Positions 53,120-62,179 of a stretch of DNA of 64,000 nucleotides are shown here, piece by piece. Numbering within the stretch: position 1 is the stretch's first letter; every line of letters starts with the position of its first letter. Origin of the DNA: Cellulophaga baltica (GTDB taxonomy: Bacteria > Bacteroidota > Bacteroidia > Flavobacteriales > Flavobacteriaceae); contig NZ_FNBD01000014.1 of the NCBI RefSeq assembly GCF_900102165.1, forward strand, positions 19,534 to 83,533, in the 5' to 3' direction. A program made the translations under genes and the position numbers. The notes under the pieces are model-generated. The model worked only from the letters and a program-made list of their open reading frames with translations. It was not told the origin of the DNA and made no database searches.

Positions 53120-54571
53120 TTGAATCCATACTACGTTCTAGGCATAATTGCTATTTACTTTATTATTTTAATGGTGATCTCTCATTTTACCTCTAAAAAT
53201 GGGAGTGATGAATCTTACTTTACGGGAGACCGCCAATCGCCTTGGTTTTTGGTCGCCTTTGGTATGGTAGGAGCAGGGCTCTCTGGTGTCACCTTCGTAT
53301 CACTTCCTGGTATGGTGGGGAATAATAATTTCTATTTTTATCAATTTATATTAGGGAATGTAGTAGGTTATCTATTTATCACTTTTGTATTAATTCCGCT
53401 TTATTTTAAACTCAAATTGGTTTCTATTTATGGGTATTTAAAAGAGCGCTTTGGAATAAATTCCTATAAGACCGGGTCGTTATTCTTTCTAATTTCACAG
53501 TCTTTTGGCGCAGCCCTCCGCTTGTTATTGGCTTCTAAGATTCTACAATTTGCTCTTTTTGATGCCCTGAATGTGCCGTTTTTTATTACCGTTATAATTA
53601 TTCTTTTACTGGTGTGGTTGTACACCAATAAGTCAGGGATAAAAACTATTGTTTGGACCGATACTTTACAAACTACCTTTTTAATTTTAGGAGCTGTTAT
53701 TTCTATTTATGCCATTACTACCTCATTAGATTTAAATTTTACTACGGCAATTACTGCAGTGGCAGACCATAGCTATTTTGATATTTTTAATTGGGACGGG
53801 GCTTCTGGAAATAATTTTTACAAGCAGTTCATAGCGGGAATTTTAGTAGCCATAGCCATGATAGGTTTAGACCAGAATATGATGCAAAAAACCCTGACCT
53901 GCAAAAATCAATGGGATGCTCAGAAGAACACACTTACCTATAGTCTAATATTGGCAGCAACGCAGTTTCTATTTTTGGGTCTTGGTGTTTTATTATACAT
54001 CTATGCAGAGAAAAACGGAATTTCACTGCCGGTAAATGATAAAGGAGAATTAATTCATACCGATACTTTATTTCCTAATTTAGCTTTAAATCATTTAGGT
54101 GTCTTTGCCGCTATATTCTTTCTTTTAGGAATTATAGCCGCCTCTTTTTCTAGTGTAGATTCTTCTCTAACCGCATTAACAACATCATTTACGTATGATT
54201 TTTTAGATATTTCAGAAAAATCTAGCGCACAGCGTAAAAGTTTAAAAAACAAAGTACTACTTGGTTTCTCTGTAATTGTTTTTACTATTATTATGCTTTT
54301 TGCGAATAGCAAAGGCGATGTAATCTCTTTGATATTTAAAGTTGCGGGGTATACCTACGGACCTTTATTAGGTTTATTTCTATTGGGGATGTTTACCAAA
54401 GTGCAGCTCATAGATAAATGGGTTCCGGTAGTTTGTCTTTTAGCACCTTTTGTAACCTACGCGTTGAGTGAAGTGTTAATTGCAAAATTTAAGTTCGATT
54501 TTGGTTTTGTGAATATCGCCGTAAATGCAGGTTTAACCATTTTAGGTTTGTTGCTCTTACGTAAGAAATAA
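53120..54571 (+). CDS. Sodium:solute symporter family protein
   Basis: A 483-residue inner membrane transporter with about 13 helices of the SSS/LeuT fold. GRQSPWF-like sequence near the N-terminus (TGDRQSPWFL), GMVGAGLSGVTF, and AASFSSVDSSLTALTTSF in the eighth helix, where sodium ligands lie, support the family. The start is a TTG at 53120, because an in-frame ATG does not occur before the first helix. Substrate unknown (sugar, sialic acid, amino acid or other). It is divergent from the signalling cluster with 244 nt between. Confidence 0.88.
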   Translation: MNPYYVLGIIAIYFIILMVISHFTSKNGSDESYFTGDRQSPWFLVAFGMVGAGLSGVTFVSLPGMVGNNNFYFYQFILGNVVGYLFITFVLIPLYFKLKLVSIYGYLKERFGINSYKTGSLFFLISQSFGAALRLLLASKILQFALFDALNVPFFITVIIILLLVWLYTNKSGIKTIVWTDTLQTTFLILGAVISIYAITTSLDLNFTTAITAVADHSYFDIFNWDGASGNNFYKQFIAGILVAIAMIGLDQNMMQKTLTCKNQWDAQKNTLTYSLILAATQFLFLGLGVLLYIYAEKNGISLPVNDKGELIHTDTLFPNLALNHLGVFAAIFFLLGIIAASFSSVDSSLTALTTSFTYDFLDISEKSSAQRKSLKNKVLLGFSVIVFTIIMLFANSKGDVISLIFKVAGYTYGPLLGLFLLGMFTKVQLIDKWVPVVCLLAPFVTYALSEVLIAKFKFDFGFVNIAVNAGLTILGLLLLRKK

Positions 54572-54657
54572 ACATAAAAGATATCATTTTCTTAATCTGA
54601 TGAACAGCTTTATTTTAGTGGTATTCCCTACTATTGTCAACTTATAAAATATGTTTT

Positions 54658-55497
54658 ATGATGAAATTAATGCTGTTTTTTACGTGCACATTGTTTGGGC
54701 TCTCCATTACTTCTGTAGCGGGGCAGGCAACCTCTGTGATGAGTTACAATATCCGTTTAGATGTAGCCTCAGACGGAGAAAATGCATGGCCCCTTCGAAA
54801 GGATTTTGTTGTAAATCAGTTAAAATTTTACAGTCCTGATATTTTTGGTATTCAAGAAGGCACACCACAACAGACTGCTTATTTAGCGGCACAATTAGAG
54901 AATTACACCTTTATAGGCGTAGGAAGAGATGGGGGAGATAAAGGCGAGTATAGTGCTATTTTTTACAATTCATTAGAATTTTCGGTAGCAGAAGAAAATA
55001 CCTTTTGGCTTTCAGAAACCCCCACAGAAGTTTCTATGGGTTGGGATGCAGCTTGTAATAGAGTGTGTACCTATGGATTGTTCACCAACAAGGATACAAA
55101 ACAAAAGTTTTGGGTATTTAATACACATTTAGACCATAAAGGGGCTATAGCTAGAGCCAAAGGGGTGCAATTAATTTTGAATAGAATAAAGGAGGTAAAC
55201 ACAAAAGACTATCCTGTAGTCTTAACAGGAGATTTTAATCTAGAACCCACTGATGAAGTTATAGCTGCAGTGAAAAACGTGTTAAGCGATGCTAAGGAAG
55301 TGGCGCACTTGAGTTTTGGACCGGAAGGTACCTTTAATGCGTTTAAGTTTACCACCGCTGTAAAAAGAAGGATAGACTACATATTTATAGCTCCAACTAC
55401 AATCAAAGTTAACAAATATGCGGTGTTGAGCGATTCTAAAGACTTAAAGTACCCTTCAGATCATTTACCGGTGTATATAGAATTTGAAATTAAATGA
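54658..55497 (+). CDS. Secreted endonuclease/exonuclease/phosphatase family protein
   Basis: About 279 residues with a signal peptide (MKLMLFFTCTLFGLS, cleaved near VAGQ/AT). Motifs: SYNIRLDVASDGENAW, IFGIQEG, NTHLDHKGAIAR, LTGDFNLEP, RIDYIFI and the terminal SDHLPVYIEF. These are the catalytic residues of the EEP superfamily. The absence of membrane segments suggests a periplasmic or secreted enzyme, perhaps a phosphodiesterase, phosphatase or DNase. An upstream TTG at 54634 would spoil the signal, so one of the ATGs at 54658 or 54661 is chosen. Confidence 0.88.
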   Translation: MMKLMLFFTCTLFGLSITSVAGQATSVMSYNIRLDVASDGENAWPLRKDFVVNQLKFYSPDIFGIQEGTPQQTAYLAAQLENYTFIGVGRDGGDKGEYSAIFYNSLEFSVAEENTFWLSETPTEVSMGWDAACNRVCTYGLFTNKDTKQKFWVFNTHLDHKGAIARAKGVQLILNRIKEVNTKDYPVVLTGDFNLEPTDEVIAAVKNVLSDAKEVAHLSFGPEGTFNAFKFTTAVKRRIDYIFIAPTTIKVNKYAVLSDSKDLKYPSDHLPVYIEFEIK

Positions 55498-55588
55498 GGG
55501 TAGAACAGAATTTTTTTAAACCCTAACGCATTCATAATTAAGTTTTTGCAAACTTAAAATTAACATTCTTAAAATTACTTAAAATTTA

Positions 55589-55621
55589 ATTGCAAATTAT
55601 TTATTGAAAACAGTATATTTG
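55589..55621 (+). promoter_or_regulatory. Promoter of tRNA-Arg
   Basis: ATTG (55589-55592), 21 nt, then TATATTTG (55614-55621), a full match to the Bacteroidota consensus TTTG-N19-21-TAnnTTTG within one base at -33. The tRNA begins 36 nt further. This shows what a factor-independent promoter looks like in this genome, for contrast with the FNR-like promoters. Confidence 0.7.
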
Positions 55622-55657
55622 CAGCCTCTAAGAATTAAATTTAATTCTTTCAGTGTA

Positions 55658-55731
<74 letters not shown>

Positions 55732-55744
55732 CATCAATAAAAAC

Positions 55745-55779
55745 AAGGCTTCCGAGAAATTGGAAGCCTTTTGTTTTTT
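55745..55779 (+). terminator. Intrinsic terminator after tRNA-Arg
   Basis: AAGGCTTCC (55745-55753) and GGAAGCCTT (55762-55770) form a 9-bp perfect stem with an 8-nt loop, followed by TTGTTTTTT. It lies 13 nt after the tRNA and is a strong Rho-independent terminator. It also marks the left limit of the element-derived DNA. Confidence 0.9.
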
Positions 55780-55866
55780 GCGCCAGTACAACATCTGTAC
55801 AACAAATTAACGGATCAAATCCAATTATCTTTTTCTTTTAATTTCATTTATTACTATCTTGATAGG

Positions 55867-56547
55867 GTGGAACGATTAGGAGACATAGTAGCGAATTGGT
55901 TGTACCAAAGCCGAAGGGAACTTAAACTTCTGTTTTTAAATCAAGAGTCTATAAGCACCAATACGATTTCCATCTTCTTAATTGTACTTTTCGCCATAGT
56001 ACCCTTATCTGTATTCTTCCTGATTTCGGGTTCTAAATTCTCCTTAGTTCAAATCATAGGTAGTTATCTATTTGTTGTTCTACTTTTCATTTTGTCCTTG
56101 GTTGCGGTTATTGCCTGGTATAAATTACAGGAGTTATTAAAAAGCAATGCACAAGGCTTTTCATTTGAGTCCCTATCGCTATCGAGAATTGATGCAGACT
56201 TCTTCGGTTTTGATCAAGAAGATCTTCAGAATCTTCTTAGGCTAGTCAATGGTTTGCCAGTAGAACAAAAAATTGTCATTAGAGAAACTCCAAGGAACAA
56301 GCAGTCAGGAAACATTCGTTTCTTATTCACCTTACTAGATCTGATTGTTCGGGGTGGTATTTTTAGAACGGGAACCAAACTAAAAGAGTCCTTGAACGTT
56401 CTTATTATGGAGCGGTTTACCTTCCAAAATTCGGACATTAATCCTAGCACATTGCCCTCTAGTTATTCGAAATGGTGTTCTTCTACAGAGGCGGGTAGCT
56501 ATGATGAAGTCCGAAAAGAGATCTCGAAGGCGCTTGGGACGCTATAA
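55867..56547 (+). CDS. Hypothetical membrane protein at the left end of the mobile element
   Basis: About 226 residues from a GTG at 55867. The frame is open further upstream into the tRNA terminator, so either the start is non-ATG or the gene has lost its 5' end. Two membrane helices (about residues 34-54 and 60-86) precede a soluble C-terminal domain with FGFDQEDLQNLLRLV and an FTLLDLI helix. No family recognised. It occupies the place where an integrase gene would be expected next to the tRNA. Confidence 0.5.
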   Translation: MERLGDIVANWLYQSRRELKLLFLNQESISTNTISIFLIVLFAIVPLSVFFLISGSKFSLVQIIGSYLFVVLLFILSLVAVIAWYKLQELLKSNAQGFSFESLSLSRIDADFFGFDQEDLQNLLRLVNGLPVEQKIVIRETPRNKQSGNIRFLFTLLDLIVRGGIFRTGTKLKESLNVLIMERFTFQNSDINPSTLPSSYSKWCSSTEAGSYDEVRKEISKALGTL

Positions 56548-56705
56548 AATTTACTTTACTTCACTTTTTTAAGGGAAAAAATAAAGCAATTCATAAGCAA
56601 TCGTCATTTCCCTATTGTTTTTACTGCATGTGCCGTCATATGTTTGTGTTGTACAATCAATGTAAAAGGCCTTTTACTCATTATTAATTCTTAAACATAA
56701 AGATT

Positions 56706-57005
56706 ATGAATGAGCATGAGAATGTTGTGGATTTACTTCAGGATATCAAAGGCCTGCTTTCCCACACTAAAAAAGTATTCAATATTGATGACCTAGTAAA
56801 ATACACAGGTTTATCTAAAAGCAAGATTTACAAACTTTCCCAATTAAAATTGATTCCCACAGGAAAAAATAAACATATTCGACAGCTCTTTTTTAATAAA
56901 GAGGAAATCGATGCATGGCTTATTGGAGAACCCAATCTATCTGATGAATTTTTGGAACAACAGTTCAACGAGCAGCTATTGCAAAATAGAAAACCAAGAT
57001 TATGA
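56706..57005 (+). CDS. Excisionase/AlpA-like helix-turn-helix protein
   Basis: A 99-residue protein with a MerR-like winged HTH (HTH_17): FNIDDLVKYTGLSKSKIYKLS, given in part, then KHIRQLFFNKEEIDAWL. Proteins of this type act as excisionases or element regulators. The stop overlaps the start of the primase/helicase gene by 4 nt, so the two are translationally linked. This arrangement (HTH protein followed by a D5-like helicase) is typical of Bacteroidota integrative elements. Confidence 0.85.
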   Translation: MNEHENVVDLLQDIKGLLSHTKKVFNIDDLVKYTGLSKSKIYKLSQLKLIPTGKNKHIRQLFFNKEEIDAWLIGEPNLSDEFLEQQFNEQLLQNRKPRL

Positions 57006-58198
57006 AAGACACACCTTACATCCGCGTGGGTACGTCCTATTATAAATTGGTACATATCCCGACTATTGCAGGGCATTTTAACGAAATCATTGTTCCTTGG
57101 ACACTGGAGGCCATTCGCAATGATCATGGAAGAAGTTTTATTGGAACTATAACTAAGTATGATGGATTTACTTGTCTTCCAAGTCATTTGCATTTTAAAC
57201 GTGAGTGCCACGGTTTTTATAATACTTATGCTCCTTTGCTTCATAAACCGAAGGAGGGAGAATTTCCCTTTACGTTGCAACTTTTGAAGCATATTTTCGG
57301 GCAGCAACTGAACTTAGGTTTGGATTATCTACAGCTTTTGTATGTAAAGCCAATCCAGGTATTGCCCATTTTATGTTTGGTATCCAAAGAACGATCCACG
57401 GGAAAAACCACTTTTCTGAAATGGTTAAAAATGGTCTTCGATAACAATTTGACCTATTTAACAAATGATAGTTTTAGTAGTCAGTTCAATGCGGATTGGG
57501 CGAACAAACTTTTGATCTGCATTGACGAGGTATTGTTCAATAAAGAGGAACTGACCGAACGTATCAAATACCTAAGCACAACCAATTTCAATAAACTGGA
57601 GGCCAAGGGAAAAGACAAAAGAGAAGTGGAGTTCTTTGGAAAGTTTATTCTGTGTAGCAATAATGAGGATAATTTTATAAAGATCGATTCTAACGAAACT
57701 CGTTTTTGGGTATTGAAGATTCCTTCCCTGAAAAATGAAGAAACCCAGTTTCTAGAATACCTTGAAACGGAGATACCTGCATTCTTATACCATTTAAAGC
57801 AGCGTGAACTTACCAGTCCCCATAAAACCCGCATGTGGTTCTCATCAGAGGAAATTAGAACTAAAGCTTTGGAGAACTTAATGCAAAACAATAGGAACCG
57901 AGTAGAAAAGGAGCTTGCGAGTGTGATCCTTAACGCCATGGAAACCTTTGCACTAGAAGAGGTACATATATGCCCTCTTGATGCCCTTCAGCTATTGAAT
58001 CGGACCAGAATCAAATCAGACCTTACGCAATTGAGACAAATATTTAAGAAGGATTGGAAATTGGTGAATCAAGAGAATTCCATGGCCTACAGGAAATTGA
58101 TGATTTGGCAGGAAGGTGGGATGGGCTTAACCGATGCAAAGGGGAGGTACTATTCCATATCTAGGGATTTCCTAATGGAGCATTTTAGGGATGCGTAG
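57002..58198 (+). CDS. Primase-helicase (SF3/DUF5906-type) of the mobile element
   Basis: A 398-residue protein. The Walker A variant KERSTGKTT (residues 129-137) and LLICIDEV, an Asp-Glu Walker B about 35 residues later, then FILCSNNEDNF as sensor 1, identify a superfamily 3 helicase of the phage/plasmid primase group. The C-terminal 100 residues are a helical winged-helix-like region. It should unwind element DNA during replication or mobilization. Confidence 0.85.
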   Translation: MKDTPYIRVGTSYYKLVHIPTIAGHFNEIIVPWTLEAIRNDHGRSFIGTITKYDGFTCLPSHLHFKRECHGFYNTYAPLLHKPKEGEFPFTLQLLKHIFGQQLNLGLDYLQLLYVKPIQVLPILCLVSKERSTGKTTFLKWLKMVFDNNLTYLTNDSFSSQFNADWANKLLICIDEVLFNKEELTERIKYLSTTNFNKLEAKGKDKREVEFFGKFILCSNNEDNFIKIDSNETRFWVLKIPSLKNEETQFLEYLETEIPAFLYHLKQRELTSPHKTRMWFSSEEIRTKALENLMQNNRNRVEKELASVILNAMETFALEEVHICPLDALQLLNRTRIKSDLTQLRQIFKKDWKLVNQENSMAYRKLMIWQEGGMGLTDAKGRYYSISRDFLMEHFRDA

Positions 58199-58204
58199 CA
58201 AAAC

Positions 58205-58413
58205 GATGAAACGATGACAAAACGTTGTTGCTGAAAACGCACTATTCATGGGAGGTTGAGACGATTTCAAACTATTTCTAAAAAAGGATGGCTGATGAAA
58301 AAGAAAAACACCCTACTAATTATACTTTTTTATGATGAAACGATGAAAGATAGAGATAAGACCAGTAAATATAAGGGTTTAGACCGTCATCGTTTTGTCA
58401 TCATTTTGTCATC
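58205..58413. repeat. Iteron-like repeats between helicase and primase genes
   Basis: The motif GATGACAAAACG is at 58213-58224 on the plus strand and at 58402-58391 on the minus strand, followed by the one-mismatch copy GATGACAAAATG at 58413-58402. Related partial copies GATGAAACGATG occur at 58205-58216 and 58334-58345. The set fills the only long gap in the element core and could be an origin or a regulator site. The 62-codon frame at 58256-58444 runs through it and is not accepted as a gene. Confidence 0.45.
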
Positions 58414-58454
58414 AAAAATAAATGATGATACAAATTATGTCTAAATGATAAGAT

Positions 58455-59360
58455 ATGACTAAAAAAACAACATACGGTTTATCGTGTGAAAGAGCTCGAG
58501 CTTTTCCCATCGAAAAGGCGTTGGCAAAACTCGGGCACTTTCCGACCAGAGCAACGGAGAAAGAAGCTTGGTTTCTAAGTCCTATCAGGTCAGAAACCCA
58601 AGCCTCTTTCAAGGTGTCCAAGGAACTTAATCGTTGGTACGACCATGGAGCAGGAATGGGTGGTAATATCATCGATTTAATCTGTATGATCAAAAAGACC
58701 TCTGTAAAAGAAACTCTTCAATGGTTGGAAAAAGGTCAAATCTCTTTTTCTTTTCAACAGCAGCAACCTCTAGAAAAGGAAAAAAAGGATAGGTTGCGCG
58801 TCTTATATGCACAACCGATTCAGCATTTTGGTCTAATAAGGTATTTATTCGAACGAAAAATTACTTTGGCTACAGCATCCAAACTTTGCCATGAGGTTCA
58901 TTATATGCATAAAGGGAGACGATACTTTGCCATTGGATTAAAAAACGATTCAGACGGGTGGGAACTGCGAAACAAATACTATAAGAGTTCTATTTCTCCA
59001 AAAGATATTTCTCATATAAAAAACGGCAAGGATAAACTGATTATTACGGAGGGAATGTTTGACCTACTCTCCCTAATGGAAATCCATAAAAACCTCCAAG
59101 AAGCATATGATTTTTTGGTTTTGAACTCCACAGCATTTGTTTCAAAGGCTATAAAATTAGTGGATGAATATTCCTGTGTTGAACTCTATTTGGATTCCGA
59201 TAAAAATGGAAAAAGAACTACTGAAATACTAAAGGAGTATTCAAAAAATTGGAAGGATAAATCAGTCCTATATTCAGAAGTTAAGGATATTAATGAATGG
59301 CTCATATCCAGAGCTAAAAAGAGAATTGGGGAGAAAGCGCAAGATGTGTCATTGTCATGA
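58455..59360 (+). CDS. Toprim-domain primase with degenerate CHC2 zinc finger
   Basis: A 301-residue protein. The N-terminal region has the shape of a CHC2 zinc finger (FSPIRSETQASFKV-like sequence, then WYDHGAGMGGNIID), but the cysteine ligands are missing. The Toprim domain has E199 (IITEGMFDLLS) and D247/D249 (YLDSDKNG), the metal-binding acidic residues. Such primases prime replication of plasmids and integrative elements. It is the gene before the mobilization operon. Confidence 0.85.
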   Translation: MTKKTTYGLSCERARAFPIEKALAKLGHFPTRATEKEAWFLSPIRSETQASFKVSKELNRWYDHGAGMGGNIIDLICMIKKTSVKETLQWLEKGQISFSFQQQQPLEKEKKDRLRVLYAQPIQHFGLIRYLFERKITLATASKLCHEVHYMHKGRRYFAIGLKNDSDGWELRNKYYKSSISPKDISHIKNGKDKLIITEGMFDLLSLMEIHKNLQEAYDFLVLNSTAFVSKAIKLVDEYSCVELYLDSDKNGKRTTEILKEYSKNWKDKSVLYSEVKDINEWLISRAKKRIGEKAQDVSLS

Positions 59361-59364
59361 CAAT
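59351..59364. repeat. 14-nt perfect palindrome before the mobilization genes
   Basis: ATTGTCATGACAAT (59351-59364) overlaps the stop of the primase gene and lies 32 nt before the mobC ATG. It may be an operator for mobC or part of the transfer origin, which usually lies directly upstream of mobilization genes. Function not shown by sequence. Confidence 0.5.
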
Positions 59365-59396
59365 CTTGCTTTTACTCCCGATGGTTGCAAAAGAAA

Positions 59397-59702
59397 ATGA
59401 AAAAAACTAAGAAGACAGTTATTCAGTTTAGATGTGGCATCTATGAAAAAAAGCTGCTTAAAAAACGCGCCCAAAAAGCAGGTTTATCGTTAAGCGAATT
59501 TTGTTTGCGAGCTGCTTTAGATATCAAGGTTGTTGAGATTCTAAACCAAGAGCAGGTGGAGTGTTATAAAACTTTAATGAAGTTTAGTAACAATTTTACC
59601 GCGATTGGAAACATGTATCGCAAACATAATCCTCAATTAACTGAAGAGGTGTATGCACTTGCGAAAGAAATCAAAGAACACTTAAACAATTTTAAGCAAT
59701 GA
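59397..59702 (+). CDS. mobC: MobC-type relaxosome accessory protein
   Basis: About 101 residues: a basic N-terminal ribbon-helix-helix (VIQFRCGIYEKKLLKKRA, then AGLSLSEFCLRAAL) and a helical C-terminus with NNFTAIGNMYRK. This is the MobC/BfmC-like family that opens DNA at the transfer origin for the relaxase. The ATG at 59397 is preferred over a TTG at 59385. The stop overlaps the relaxase ATG by 4 nt. Confidence 0.85.
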   Translation: MKKTKKTVIQFRCGIYEKKLLKKRAQKAGLSLSEFCLRAALDIKVVEILNQEQVECYKTLMKFSNNFTAIGNMYRKHNPQLTEEVYALAKEIKEHLNNFKQ

Positions 59703-60562
59703 TTGGAAAAGGAAAAGCTATAGCCCATACTGCAGTCGCTATGGAATACGGATGGAATCAAGAAAAAGATGCAACCGTAGTTTTAAAACAACATTTGGTG
59801 GGTGAAAATCCAAAGGAAATCTCTAATGAGTTTAAAATTATACAACGAATGAATACCAAGTGTGAGAAGAATACCATCAGCTTTGTTTTAAGTCCTACTA
59901 TTGAAGATGGTAAAAAATTGACAGATAAATGGCTTGGTGAAATAGCCAAAGAATTCATTAAAGAAATGAAGCTTACAGACCATCAAGCTATCGCTTTTGT
60001 TCACAAAGACAAAGAACATATCCATATTCATTTATACGTCAACAGAATCGATTTTAATGGGAAAGCCTATGCGGATAATTTTATAGGGAAACGAGCAAGT
60101 TTGCATGCTGAAAAAATAGCCAGGGCTATGGGCTTGAAAACAGTTAAAGATGTTCAGAACGAAAAATCACAAAGACTAAAACATATTCGAGCTGAAATAA
60201 AGAAGATCCATGATACCGTACTCCGTTTAGAAAAGCCTCGTTCTTTTGAAGAGTACATCACCAAAATGAAAATTAAAGAGGTGAAGGTTATTCCAAGCAT
60301 CAATAAAGCGAATAAGCTACAAGGGTTTAGATTTGAATACAGGGGAGTCAATTTAAAAGGGAGTGAAGTACATAGATCAATGTCTGGTGGAAAAATAGGG
60401 GCTGAATTGGCCCTTAATGTTCCTAAGTACATGGAAAAGGCTAGTGTGAACACGGTCAATATTCTAGGGAAAGGACTTGAGATGAGTGCAAATTTAGTGG
60501 CAAGTATCGCTAAATCAGCGGTTAAGAAAGTAATATTAAAAGGAATTGATATAGGCGCATAA
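59699..60562 (+). CDS. Relaxase/mobilization nuclease (MobA/VirD2-like)
   Basis: A 287-residue relaxase. The metal-binding histidine motif is HIHIHLYVNR (H107, H109, H111, with N115), the hallmark of Relaxase pfam03432. The nucleophile is probably Y17 in MEYGWN near the N-terminus. The C-terminal half is basic and helical. It nicks one strand at the transfer origin so that the element can be moved by another element's conjugation machinery. It has no C-terminal primase or helicase domain, so it is short for the family. Confidence 0.9.
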   Translation: MIGKGKAIAHTAVAMEYGWNQEKDATVVLKQHLVGENPKEISNEFKIIQRMNTKCEKNTISFVLSPTIEDGKKLTDKWLGEIAKEFIKEMKLTDHQAIAFVHKDKEHIHIHLYVNRIDFNGKAYADNFIGKRASLHAEKIARAMGLKTVKDVQNEKSQRLKHIRAEIKKIHDTVLRLEKPRSFEEYITKMKIKEVKVIPSINKANKLQGFRFEYRGVNLKGSEVHRSMSGGKIGAELALNVPKYMEKASVNTVNILGKGLEMSANLVASIAKSAVKKVILKGIDIGA

Positions 60563-60564
60563 TC

Positions 60565-61020
60565 ATGGCAAAAATTGACGAATTATCAGAATTATTAATT
60601 GAAGAATTGAGTGACTTCAAACTACAAATAAATAAACTAGAGACGGTTTCAAAGGAAATACATACTATGGTAATCAAACCCGATATCACTGAACTAAAAT
60701 TCTATATGGATGGAGTAATACAGCTTCAAAATGAAATTGTAAAAGATCAAAACCTAAGACTAGGCGCTATTTCGAATAAGCTTACCGATTCCAATAGGTA
60801 TCCAAAATGGTTTTTAGCGCTACTATGCGTATCGCTAATGGCTGTACTAATCGTAACGGGTTACACCATCTATCAGCTCCAAAGCATTTCAGAAATGAAA
60901 CAACTTGAATACGAAAAGGGGCAAAAAGAAATGGGGAATCATTTTTATGAATTTCTTGAAAGTGATGCACCCTCAAAAAAAGCCTATTTGAACTGGAAGT
61001 CAGCACAAAGTCTTCCCTGA
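60565..61020 (+). CDS. Small membrane protein of the mobilization operon
   Basis: A 151-residue protein with an N-terminal coiled coil (about 1-70) and a single membrane helix (about 82-103, FLALLCVSLMAVLIVTGY). It starts 2 nt after the relaxase stop. Similar genes follow mob genes in other Bacteroidota elements, and they may connect the relaxosome to the membrane. No family is named with certainty. Confidence 0.7.
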   Translation: MAKIDELSELLIEELSDFKLQINKLETVSKEIHTMVIKPDITELKFYMDGVIQLQNEIVKDQNLRLGAISNKLTDSNRYPKWFLALLCVSLMAVLIVTGYTIYQLQSISEMKQLEYEKGQKEMGNHFYEFLESDAPSKKAYLNWKSAQSLP

Positions 61021-61043
61021 AGATTGAGAGTGCAATGATGGTT

Positions 61044-61489
61044 TTAATATTGATCTAAGATGTTTTGATTTTCTTTTCTATGATTTTTATAGAACCATTT
61101 TTTAAAACATTGTTTGGAAAACATCCGTTGGTGCATCCAGTATAAATCTAAATCACTTCCTTTAAAAGTAGTGGAATGATAATGTAGGGATTGTTGTGCT
61201 TTTAATTCTTCTAGCATTTGTTCGTCAGCTTTATCATCGTATTTATCTTTTCCATAGTGGCAGCTCAGAAAATAGTTCTTTGCTGCCTCTAGGCGTTCTA
61301 AAGAGATTTTGCCATCTTGATAATAGGAATAACTAAGGGTCGCCAAAAGTCTTGTAACAGGTCTTTTGGAGACACTTTTAGAATATCCCAAATCATTCTT
61401 ACATTACTGTGAATATTTAATGAATAGGTTCTTTGCCTGGTGGCATATCGGGAATCAATATCCTGATATTTTTTGCTGAGCTTTTTCAA
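61044..61489 (-). pseudogene. Hypothetical gene, apparently frameshifted
   Basis: Two overlapping frames on the minus strand appear to encode one protein. The N-terminal part (TTG at 61489, MKKLSKKYQDIDSRYATRQR) and the C-terminal part (to 61044, RPVTRLLATLSYSYYQDG, then FLSCHYGKD and CFKKWFYKNHRKEN) overlap at 61298-61391. A single-base shift in that stretch would join them. No known family. It lies just past the mobilization genes on the opposite strand, in a region with other decayed genes. Confidence 0.4.
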
Positions 61490-61645
61490 ACCCTTAGTTT
61501 TTAAAGACCAAATAATTTAAGTTTATGCAAAAATGTATACCAAGTACGTGAGTAACATTGAATTACCCAACCAAGACCAATTGTATCTTAAAATGAAGTA
61601 TTTGTAATTTTCCAGCAAAAAAAATTAAAAATAAATATTTGGATT

Positions 61646-62042
61646 ATGGAGACTGCAATAAAATCCAAACCATATCGGCAGAAAAATAAGCCGTATTAGA
61701 GAGCTAAAGGGTATGAAACAAGCAACCCTAGCAGAAGAATTGGGCATTAGCCAGCAGGCTGTTTCTAAAATTGAACAATCTGAAAAGATTGAAGAAGAAA
61801 AATTAGAGAAAATTGCAAAAGTTTTGGGTGTGACTAAATAGGCCATAGAGAATTTTTCAGATGAATCTGTTTTTAATAATATAAATAACTTTAATGATAA
61901 TAGTGTCAATCATGTTCCTTTAAACAAGCATCATTGCACTTTCAATCCGCTAGATAAACTTTTAGAGGCTCATGAAGAGAACAAAAAACTCAACGAACGT
62001 CTTTTAAAATCAGAACAGGATAAAATTAAAAATTTAGAATAG
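61646..62042 (+). pseudogene. XRE-family HTH regulator, broken by a frameshift and an in-frame stop
   Basis: Read from the ATG at 61646 (METAIKSKPYRQKN), the frame breaks after about 14 codons near 61688. In the shifted frame it continues ISRIRELKGMKQATLAEELG, then ISQQAVSKIEQ and LEKIAKVLGVTK, a clear XRE/Cro-type HTH. An in-frame TAG at 61839-61841 interrupts it. The remainder AIENFSDESVFNNINNFND, then NPLDKLLEAHEENKKL, ends at 62042. Both lesions hit a recognisable common Flavobacteria regulator, so it is a pseudogene. If the TAG were read through and the frame corrected the protein would be about 130 residues. Confidence 0.8.
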
Positions 62043-62179
62043 CTAATGAAAGCAAAATAATTTGCTCAATTCATAATAAACTATTGACAAGGAAATTATT
62101 AAATATGATTTCTTTTTTTATGCTTTTTTAAGTTGATTTTAATAAATTTGATAGTTGCCAAATAAATAACCCGAACTAA

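Noticed and set aside
58256..58444. 62-codon open frame between helicase and primase
   Set aside because: It runs through the repeat block, has no family-like pattern and lacks a clear promoter or start context.
57002..61020. Phage origin of the tRNA-linked element
   Set aside because: No capsid, terminase, tail or lysis genes; MobC and relaxase show a mobilizable element.
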